From Megalonaias nervosa (taxonomy: Eukaryota > Mollusca > Bivalvia > Unionida > Unionidae), in the NCBI GenBank assembly GCA_016617855.1, contig JAECUM010003186.1, positions 1 through 64,000 on the forward strand: 64,000 nucleotides of DNA, read 5' to 3'. Below, one piece after another: positions 54,489 to 64,000 of this stretch (its first letter is position 1; every line of letters starts with the position of its first letter). Below the pieces are notes generated by a model, which saw only the letters and a program-made list of their open reading frames with translations, had not been told where the DNA came from and did no database searches. Made by a program: the position numbers and the translations under genes.

Positions 54489-54489
<1 letters not shown>
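52366..54489. other. Intergenic DNA, no gene recognised
   Basis: AT-rich. Open frames at 52700-52909 and 53232-53423 lack motifs. Nothing recognised. Confidence 0.5.

Positions 54490-54530
<41 letters not shown>
54490..54530. repeat. (CT)n microsatellite
   Basis: About 20 CT dinucleotides. Confidence 0.95.
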
Positions 54531-54533
<3 letters not shown>

Positions 54534-56525
54534 AGTGTGAACTGCGATCGTTTAGTAGTTATTGTGCCGGACACACGACCAGAACGGTGAAGGTCGGATG
54601 CCGTGTTATCTCTCTGGACAATTCAGTTTTCTCTAATAGTAGCTGTATGATATAATAATTGAAGTGTTCATTTTCTGCAAAGTAGAAGTTGTTGTACTTA
54701 CCGCAGCAAATTGTCGCTTACAAATTGAGTTGCTGTAAACCGACATTCATGTTCATGAATTGTGATGGAATTGTTTTATACCGTGTAGCAGAAGGAATTT
54801 GTTTATTTGAAGGTTATGAAATCATGTAACAAATACTTTTATTTCGTATCTAATTTGCTAAATGTAACTTGTTTCCACTTATTAAGGGTAAACTGGGTGA
54901 AATGAGAGAATACTCATGTTGTCCGTGACTCCATTGGCCAAGAAAGCGGATTGTTAAAGACTAAAAGCAAGTAGCCAAACATGCGTCCCTTCAAGGTATC
55001 CTGGATTAGTTGTAAAATCAAAGCCATTAGCTGGGTGTGTGAAAATAGATAACATTTCATAATTGATTTTTTTCATTGACTTATTATTTATAAAAGTGAC
55101 ATCCAAAGTGGCATCATTTACTGAGTCAGTCTATGGAAATTCTGTTTTATTATCTTGTTTCAAATATGTGGAAAAAGAAGGAAACATATCATGAACTTAA
55201 TTAATTTAGTGATACATTGAATAACATAAACTGGAAAAACCATTGTTTTGGTAATTAAGCATTTTAAATGAATTCACACTTATTTTTTATATTAAAAAGG
55301 GAAATACGTATGTAAATTAATTATTGGGTGCAAATTTGCAGAATTTAATGCTGCAAAATATGTTGTCATTAACAAAGGTGATAAACACTAGACCTAGACT
55401 AGATACTCTTGTTTACAAATCCTCCCTTCTAATACACATCAATATGCTTGCATAGCTTTGAATTTATTTAAAACTCCATTTGTGTGCAGAATAATACAGT
55501 TGGGTACGTATTTCTCGTATTTCTTATGTGTTTTTATTGTTGTGCTAGAATTGTAAACGGGTGAAAAAGCAATCTTCCGTTTCAGCAAATAATGCATTTA
55601 ACCTATAATTTAATCAAGGGGTTTGCAGTGCAGGTAAAATCAAACTAACTGACAAAATCAATGAATCTTAAGTTTTATTTCACGGACGTAAAAATAGTGG
55701 TAGCACAGGTAGAATGCCGAATCGTGTAAAGCACACAACAATAAATCATTATACTGAAACTGAGTCATGCTCAGTCAACAACCATGTACAACTTTCGAAT
55801 ATCATGTGATTTCCCCAGAGAACGGATTAGTAGATTTAAAATCGACGGTAACGTTTAGGATAAAGGAGAGATTTATTCTTGTTTCTGCACAGAAGTAGTA
55901 TCATAATAAGCGATTGAGACCACGCTTATCTATCACATATCCCAATCCAACACCTTTATTCCTCGTGACTTTCACTTCACTTTTCAATCCCCGGTGAGTG
56001 AGCGTGGAATTTGCTTCAGGGATTGAAGGGATGAGGAGACGTGATAGGTGAGCGGTCTCAAAACACGCCGGTTATGATCCTTCATGGACTGCCTCGCTGC
56101 GATAATGATCGCGGCTGTGGAAATGAAAATATGTGCTGGGCAAACAAGAATCTTAGAGTTGTCTTTTCCGAACCCAGCATTTTCCTTGATTTCTTTCTGG
56201 ACTTACCCTCGCTTCATTATCTGTCAACCATTTGTCTCCTTTTGACCATCATTGTTGCATAAAGTGGTCTTTGAGGTTTATGGTAAGCGTCTGTCATTTT
56301 TGAGTTTTATGGTAAAATGTCCGGCTACTGATGAAAGCATTGAAATTATTAAGAGCTTATTTAATGTCTCTGAAAAATGATCTTCCATTGCTGATATTGT
56401 CTGATATAGCGATGATATTTTCTTCCACGCCATCTAATCTACACATCATTGAATACATTCAAATATGAACTGAATAATTGTGTATCTTTCTTGCTAATAT
56501 CGGACCTTTTAAAGACTTAATTCTG
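54531..56525. other. Intergenic DNA, no gene recognised
   Basis: AT-rich. The 73-codon frame at 56041-56262 has a hydrophobic C-terminus but no recognised motif or promoter. Confidence 0.5.
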
Positions 56526-57385
56526 TCAAGTATAGCTTGTAGATCCATTGGATTGATAACAGATGTCTTTATAGCTGGGCAATGTTTGATGGCATTGCAT
56601 ATCTGATATAATTTGTTTGATTTGATTCCATCTAGTTTTTGGACATCTTTTACAGGAATGTAACCAAGCAGCTTTTGTATTTCTGCAACAGTTTGCGACG
56701 GAAGATCTACATGTTTTATTTTGGTTCTTTATAACTGATGAATTTCCGCACCAAAGGGAAAAATTGATACATTTAAATATCAAGTCTGCATATGATTCAC
56801 GTGCTTGAATGTTTGCCACAATTACCTTTATCAAACCCATATTCAAGTATGATTTCTCTGTAACCTGTAAACTACTTCCATATTTCAATCCTCGGAAATG
56901 ATTTGCAGTAGCTGCCCCAATCTTGAATGAGTGTAATTTGTCGTTATTCCATTCAATCCCAAAATAAGCTAGAGATTTATGTAGACCAGCAGATAAATGA
57001 TAGCGGATGTTTAAACTGCTGCAAAAATTTGATTTAATTGTAAGTATATCGTGTAAGCAGAAGTGACGCCGCCACTGAATGACGGGTAACGTGCAACCAG
57101 GTATCACATCTGTTTCGATCTTCTAACATCATCAAACATTTTTGTGGGAACGACGTTATGATCTATGTCTTGATAAACCATTTATTTACATTTAAAAGCA
57201 TATGGCGGACACATAGCCAAACCTTGGATGGACAAATATGCAATAAATTGGACCTTCTTTTCCAATCGTGGGATGTCAACTGTGTGCCAAATTACATTGC
57301 CAAATAAATTGATGGAAAGAGACCAAGCAAATTTTATATGCATCATGTTTATTTTATGACAAAGAAGCATTGAGCCGTTTGTCAA
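56526..57385 (-). pseudogene. Tyrosine recombinase (Crypton/DIRS-like) remnant
   Basis: The N-terminal piece (57385-57182) contains IPRLEKKVQFIAYLSIQGLA, the core-binding start of metazoan tyrosine-recombinase transposon proteins. After decayed DNA, the frame 57107-56526 has IRYHLSAGLHKSLAYFGIEW and LHSFKIGAATANHFRGL, the conserved HSFRIGAAT-type catalytic box (the usual Arg is Lys here). The remainder resembles the C-terminal extension seen in such elements. Loss of the catalytic Arg and frame breaks mean it is dead. Confidence 0.65.
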
Positions 57386-60300
57386 TTTCAGACCGCATAT
57401 GATTTACTTGAATTGCATTCGTCGCCCAGTTTCCTATAGGCATCTGGTTCTAATATCCTGAACCGCTGCCAATGTTTGAGAGATCATTCCAGGTATATGC
57501 TGAGCACGGAAATGTATGCCATGTTTCATAGTGAAAGTACAAACTGACTGATTATGTGTATGCCCCGTTTCCACTAGGACATTTGCCTGTTTAGGATAGT
57601 CCTCAATGTATTTTTGTCAATATTAAATAATATTTTCTTGTCTGCAAGGAACTTTACAAATGATAATGGAAAGAGCATTGAGGATGGGCTCTAAAATATG
57701 ATGCCGTTCATTATGCCTGAATCAGCCGACTATCTAGGCCATGAAAAATGCACCTGCTTGCAGCAATATATCCCTCACAACCCAACTTAAACGAACCTGC
57801 ACTACCTGTGTACAATTCAGCAACATTACAGCTTGTCCAAGTACTCTCAGAAAGTTGAACAAAGACGACAATGAGGACGAATGATGGCTAGCATTGCATC
57901 ATAATGCGTCTAATAAAGACTCTCACCGGATCAAATGGCTTCGAATATAAAATTTACAAACAATTAGAACACCTGCTAGTGATTAGAATCCATTCAGAGT
58001 TATCTTTCGCGTGTAAAGACATGCTCTAATAGCACAGTTAAATCTTTCTTTGTATTTTTTTGGATTCGTATCAACAAGTGTTCAGAGTCAATTTCCAGGC
58101 TTTCAAGGGTTAACCCCGTAACTTGACCTACTGATGTATCCTCAACTAACATAACTTTTAATTATAGACAAGCTTGTGAAAACAGGACTTAAGCAATTTA
58201 CAATGGTCAGTTCCCTACCTTCCTGCAAAACTGTACTTGCTAAGTAATAATCCAATTTATTCAAACCAAATAAAAACCAAGCCAGCAGTGCTAGAATGTT
58301 AAAAATATTTCACATTCTGCAGGTAATCGACCACCACATAAGCCCATACGTCTATGTATAATACTGGCTCTTAAAAAGAATGACAATAAATCAAAATCCA
58401 CAGTATAATCGGTGGAAAGATAAAATGCCGACTAAATATCCTACTCACTTAAAAGTCCACTATTTTCCATGCCTCTTTCATTTCCACACACTTATCAAAG
58501 GTAGTGCGTTGTACTGAACTATATTTTGGTCATTAAAATCATTTGCACTGCTTTTATGTGGATATGATAATTGAGTGACATCCTCCGAACCAATTACTCT
58601 CTGAAGCCATTAAACTGAAGAAATGCGCAAATTAGAAGTAGGTAACTTTGTGATAAGACCAACTGTTCTACCTAATATCATCTTCCCTTTCGATGTTTTC
58701 TTTTAACACATGTTTATGTGCAGATATGTGCCTTTTGCTGAGAATATATGTCCAGTTTCCTGTATATTTCCACCTAAATCCAAATGAAAATTCTTCAATT
58801 TTATATTTAGCTACCTAATTAATGGGGTTTGTCAATAAGGACTGCGTGATCGTTTTAACATTTACTTGTGTTTTGCCGAGGTCCCACATGCATTTGATTT
58901 TCTGAGAGTTGTTTTCAAATTTGCTGCTACTGTTTGAATCGCTAAAACTCCTTGAAGGGTCTCTAAGCTATGGGGATTGATAGGCAGTTTGCTTCTTGGA
59001 GCATTAAATGAGGCACGTTATCTTTGCAAGGTAGACGCAGATAAAGTGTGATCATCACCACCACGTATACACTAATGCTTGTATGTGCAAAAGTACACAG
59101 AAGATGATCCTCTGTAACTGAAAATGATGCATTTAACTCTTGGACTTTTTCCTGCGTATCAAATCAACTGTTTTGTATTTGTAGAAACATACAGGCTAGA
59201 CATGGGGTCACGGTGTTGTTGCTGTTGTAAAGGTCCGTATTGAGCTTAGTTTCTCTGGTAACTTTGTCTGTAGTCATGCTATTTCATAATTTAGATTTTG
59301 TAGCAATAAAACTTCAAAATAAATACATATTATTTCACATGGAATCGAAGAGTACTCTAACGCCATCACCAAAATTACTGGATGTATTACTGCTACCACT
59401 ACATTATTTATTCTTGACCTTGTTCTACATCTTATTATCACTGATCACATAGGCCTTATTGTGAAGCAAAGTTTAGGTTGATAACGTAGCTTATTCTTGA
59501 TGCACATGATGCTGAGATAGTGCAAAAATTTTAAAAATAGTGCTGTTACTCAGTATTGCCCAAACACTTATGAGTCATTCTAAATCGACCATCGACTTCA
59601 AAGATTGTACTTGATAAACCTGTATCCGAGCTACTGAGATTAATTCGACGGCGTAACGAGGATGATTATGTCCCAGTGTCAAGAGTAAACTGGAGGAACT
59701 CGCGCGAGGTCTGCACATGGACGTACAAGATATGCCTAAGTTAAAAGTTCGTCTACTCATATATTGTTAATACGAAATTCTGAAACGGGTGTTGGAGCGA
59801 ACTTCATGGTATTTACATCATGCCCAATGACATCCGCTTATTTAACTTCATCGTTCAATCTGAGAGGACAGTAGGTAAGATTACACTTTTGGAAAAGTAC
59901 ATCTTTCGATTTCTAGATGAATTCATAGATACTGGATCTTAAATAACATTATGAAGGAGACACATATGTACACAGAATTAACTTTAATTGTATTATTCGG
60001 TGTGATCATCTGTGAAAGGGCTATCGGAAATACGAATATGCTTCAAAGGGTGGGTGGGTGTTGTATAGCCAAATATCATGTATAGTTAAAATGTTCGATT
60101 ATTTACTTTCAAAGAATTGTCAATGATATGTGGAGGCACCGTCTGTTTTATGGAATTATTAAGTGTCAGCGATATTTTTTCTCAGTGCATGCATACTAGA
60201 TATTGCTGTACCCTGCGAAAAGCTCTGTAGAGACGAACGGTATGGAATTGTTTGATTATAAGATATTGTTTTACACACTCACATGAAAAATTTAATTGAA

Positions 60301-60739
60301 GGAAAAAAGATATTACTAATAACATAATTTGTAGCAATTTCTTCACAATCGGAGTACCATCACCACCAGCCTGTACTGAATCGTGAATTACCAATAGTCC
60401 TTAAGTTTGAGTGAGATGAATATTGCCTCGCGCAGGTAATGTTGTACAGCGATCGCAATGTCCTACTTGTTGTACTTTGATAACTATACCGGGTTCAATT
60501 TATATTCTGTCACTGGAAACATTATTTACCCGTGCTTTAACCTCCGAACAGGATCAAGTTATTATTGTGTACGGTATTTGATATGGAATTATTCAAATTA
60601 TGTCTTTTCTGGAAATACAAATATGCACTGATAACATTCCTTGAAATATACAGTACACTCTTATTACACAAACATTTAATGAACATATACAAGGCTGCAT
60701 AACTGGACCTGAGATGCATCGGCTCCATTGGCAAATTTT
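57386..60739. other. Intergenic DNA, no gene recognised
   Basis: AT-rich with no convincing coding region. Frames at 59240-59452, 59575-59760, 60182-60394 and 60537-60734 lack motifs. No SINE core seen. Confidence 0.5.
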
Positions 60740-61386
60740 CTTTTGGTTGATGCTACAAATAAAACTTGTGTGTTCTCTAGTACTTCAAGACTGTGATAGT
60801 GTAATTCACTTCTATCTGATTCGTCTGCAGAAACTTCAAATAGTTCAATGCATGACTGCTCGGATGATCCTTAGAGCACGAAGAACTGAGCACAGGTGCC
60901 CCTACTCTGTAACTTTTACTGACTACCCGTAAGATCCATAATCAAATATAAAATCTGTTCACAATGCTACATTACTTTGACTGGCTGCAGTCCGTTATAC
61001 CTATCTAACCCCACCCATGTTTACACTACATTTAGAAACCTACGCTCAACTTCCGACACTCAAATTCTCAATGTTTCCATTGTTAAAATGAAGTCATACA
61101 GACAACGTTCTTTTTCATACCAGGGCCCAGTTATGTGGAGCGAATCGTCCATAGATCTTAGACACAGGGGCACCATGATCTCATTCAAGAGTGCTCTTAA
61201 ATCTCATCCATTTCAACTACAAGAACAGACTTAAAGACTTTATAATGTTTAATTATTGTCAGCATGCTTTTATTTTGTAATTTCATGGTGTTTATATTTG
61301 TGAAACTTATTGTATATGTTTTAATGTGTTATTTAATATTGTCAAGCGCTTAGTGCTTCTAAAGATTAGGCATTGCACTAAGTCCA

Positions 61387-61420
<34 letters not shown>

Positions 61421-61425
61421 CAACG
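60740..61425 (+). mobile_element. 3' end of a non-LTR retrotransposon (CR1/L2-like)
   Basis: Frames read LQKLQIVQCMTARMIL, then CSPLYLSNP, TFRNLRSTSDTQI, RQRSFSYQGPVMWSESS and FKSALKSHPFQL (to 61234). This is the C-terminal end of a CR1/L2-type reverse transcriptase ORF. The 3' UTR contains AAGCGCTTAGTGC-like sequence and ends in (TTA)n (about 61388-61420), the usual tail. It is strongly 5'-truncated with a frameshift near 60930-60975. Confidence 0.8.
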
Positions 61426-61619
61426 TGATATGTATTTATTTTTGAATCAGATCGGAATGCTGCAAATTACACATATAATAGTTGTTCTCACAAATTCATG
61501 TACACATGGGTATTATGAGACTATGTTTAGTACGATATTTTACCAAAAATATTTCTCTATGATTGTTATGACTCTATGGTTTTAATCTTAGTAAGCTGAA
61601 ATGTTATAAAGAACTTACA

Positions 61620-61930
61620 GTTTTGTGAACTAAATCCCCAATATTCCTTAAAGTTCTATCACAAGTGCAAAAGAATATAATTCCAAATAATTCAAGTGGT
61701 GATCTGAATTAATTCCAATTTTGAATGTGCTGATGTACCAACAGTCTAGAATATTGCGATGTGTAAATAGTCTTGAAGTATCACAATAATATAATCCTAA
61801 ATATCCTTAAATTAATTCACACTAATTCACATTAATCCCAAAATAGGGATTAAGTCGGAAAATATTAAGCACTTTGTAATTCCAGTGAATAATTTAAAGA
61901 AAAAAATCCTCCCAAATATTAGCTAAAATA
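61620..61930. repeat. Dispersed repeat, copy 2
   Basis: Diverged direct relative of 52056-52365; see shared phrases there. Ends not defined and no target duplication found. Confidence 0.5.
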
Positions 61931-62769
61931 ACCTTATTATTTATTTGTCTTAAACCATATGAATTGTCGCTCGGGGACCCAAATTTCTGATTTGTAATCT
62001 CATGTTGTTTCACATGTGTGTGAATATTGGTGTGTGAAGAGAGAGATGGAGGCAGAAATAATAAATGAGGAATATAAGTAAGTCAGTGAAAAAGAGACTT
62101 AATCGCGTAAAAGTCAGAAAGAATGTCGTGGTCATGCAATAAATCAGTTAGAGAATGTTAAATCGTGTAAAACCTTAGATATTGTATAATGGGGGACTTA
62201 AAGGGGACATTGGCAGAGATAAAATCCAGCGCTATAGAGCCCTCAATTTTTGTACCAATACCTCTTTAGACATCCCACTCAACGATATGATGTAGCTAAT
62301 CGTTTAACCCACTCTATCAATCGACATGTATACATCTGAAGGCGAAATGTATGCCACTGTTAAAGTGGTCGCGGATGTTGCAGTCGGTGCATGTCCCGTT
62401 CTATATCGTATGGATCTTCCACCTTAGTGGCTGATGCAAGGACGGATACTACAAACGTGTGGATTCTTTTTTTTTTTTTTATCACAATTACCAGTGCTAA
62501 ACGTATCACTTTTATCGATTTCTGCATTTAGTGCTCATTGTTCCTGCAACATTTCTCTTATAATTGAATATATTACAAGCTGTGGTACTTTTCGATTTTT
62601 ATTTTTTACCGATTCTTTATTGATTGCATCTGAGTTTGACATGTGTTTTATACTGTCCCTGCTTTTATATAATTGCGGACTTTCTTTCTTTATTATAACA
62701 GCGGACTGAAAAAAAAGATCTCTTGCCAAGTTTGTGTTGCCAAACTGTTTGATTCTGAATTTTCAAGTA
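61931..62769. other. Intergenic DNA, no gene recognised
   Basis: The 91-codon frame at 62434-62709 is Phe/Leu-rich with no motif and begins in a poly-T tract. Confidence 0.5.
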
Positions 62770-62799
62770 TTCGTTCGTTCGTTCGTTCGTTCGTTCGTT

Positions 62800-62861
<62 letters not shown>
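62770..62861. repeat. (TTCG)n-(GA)n compound microsatellite
   Basis: About seven TTCG tetramers (62770-62800) followed by about 30 GA dinucleotides (62801-62861). Confidence 0.95.
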
Positions 62862-62865
<4 letters not shown>

Positions 62866-63372
62866 TGTGCGTGGATTATTTTTTATAAGCAGCTTTAAAG
62901 AAACGAACTTATGAAAAACTATTTAGAAATTACCGACATCAGGCCGGAATCCTGAATATAATTGTACACAGTATGCTCAGTTTACTTCTAAAGAAAGATA
63001 AACAAGATTTTAGCTTATACAAATTATTAAAATTTAATGTATGATTAAGAGCTCTATTTCACAATCAACGATTTTTAAAGGCATTTTCGTTTTTATTATA
63101 TTATCCCGGTTAAAGAGTATTAGGGCATATATTACCACCTAGGACCTGTTTTCATTTCACAAGTTGTATGCGTCAATTAAAACGTTTGCCATACATGCAT
63201 AACTTATACGGTATTAAATTTCCGTATGCTGATGTGAGCAATAACAGGAACACTGTCAGCATATTATAGTGTGATTCATTAAGGCACATGTAAAATGAAA
63301 AAAAAAAATCGTATTTTGAAGATTTTCGCCCGTCTCAAATCAATAATACTGATGACGAACACAGGTGTGTGC

Positions 63373-63434
<62 letters not shown>

Positions 63435-64000
63435 AACGTTGGGCTTGGGTTCTTAGCTATAATCAAGGTGGTCGACAAATTACAACTCTCTAACATGTTT
63501 CACTTAAATGAAGATGAAACAGATCTCAGACTGTAAAGGCTATTAAAATGTATTTAATAAACATCTCCTGTTTATTTATGTGCTCAGTTTCATAGTCAAC
63601 GACTTTATTTAACGCATTTCCTTCTTTGATTCTATCCTGGTTGAAAACTTACAGAACCGTCTAATAGATATTTATGACCTCAATTTCAGTCGGAGATATT
63701 TTTTCATGCATTTACTCCTTTGCCTTTTTCCCGGTTGATTAATTATCTAACAAAATAATTGGTGTGTATTTCCAACCTAAGACTTGGTTTTACTTCACAG
63801 ATTATTTGCGTGGATTGGAATTCTTGTCATACGTTCATAAATTATAAAATTGTATGTGTTCTGTATTCCTACAAATGGTTGTTCTCCGATTCACCTGTAA
63901 TACGAAAATCTTCATATTTACACATATCTTAACTTGCCGCTTGAGTTCATAGCTACATTCCAGGTGGGCGACAAATTATAACTTTGTAACATGTTTCAAA
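62862..64000. repeat. Diverged tandem duplication of about 0.5-0.6 kb, runs off the window
   Basis: Two units each follow a (GA)n tract (62801-62861 and 63378-63431). Shared phrases: CCCGGTT(A/G)A, ATTTCCAACCTAAGACTTG / ATTACCACCTAGGACCTG, TTTTACTTCACA / TTTCATTTCACA, and GG(T/G)CGACAAATTA(C/T)AACT at 63470 and 63967. Non-coding; the second unit continues past the window end. Confidence 0.6.

Overview
The window looks like animal nuclear DNA, most likely from a mollusc (a bivalve is my best guess). It is AT-rich and intron-bearing, with tRNA-derived SINEs ending in (CAA)n, long (GA)n/(CA)n tracts, a non-LTR retroelement tail with (TTA)n, and several large DNA transposons. I found no convincing host gene. 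The taxon is inferred from repeat style only; no rRNA or mitochondrial marker is present.

Layout. Positions 1-1316 are a flank with nothing recognisable. Positions 1317-21392 hold an almost full-length Polinton/Maverick (virus-like DNA transposon) of about 20 kb. It has terminal inverted repeats (TIRs) of about 375 bp and the usual set of genes: protein-primed DNA polymerase B, chromodomain integrase, packaging ATPase, adenain-type protease, double jelly-roll major capsid protein, penton-type minor capsid protein and several small virion or accessory genes. Most genes are on the minus strand and nearly all carry frameshifts or stops, so this copy appears dead. Positions 22428-33542 are an 11.1-kb DNA transposon with TIRs of about 1 kb, a perfect 9-bp target-site duplication and an intron-containing RecQ-like helicase gene. 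Positions about 39007-46690 are a second, older and more decayed Polinton of a different lineage, with a fibre-like gene, ATPase remnant, protease, phospholipase-A2-like gene and integrase. It is bracketed by a direct segmental duplication (36000-37717 and 47410-48724). The remaining 15 kb hold a Ty3/gypsy fragment, a tyrosine-recombinase element remnant, a non-LTR 3' end, microsatellites and diverged dispersed repeats.

The most interesting signal is in the first Polinton. Five of its terminal small genes end in a perfect histone-mRNA-type 3' stem-loop (6-bp stem, 4-nt loop). Four of the five have a purine box GAAAAGA exactly 13 nt downstream, which is the geometry of a U7 snRNA-dependent histone downstream element. 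Three of these genes also share a 20-bp promoter box placed exactly 11 bp upstream of a TATA box. At least one structural gene is instead followed by AATAAA. This suggests a separately regulated gene class that uses the host histone 3'-end machinery, hence S-phase-linked and non-polyadenylated. Other candidates are a BIR-like gene and a tail-anchored protein with an NWGR motif, lying side by side next to the polymerase.
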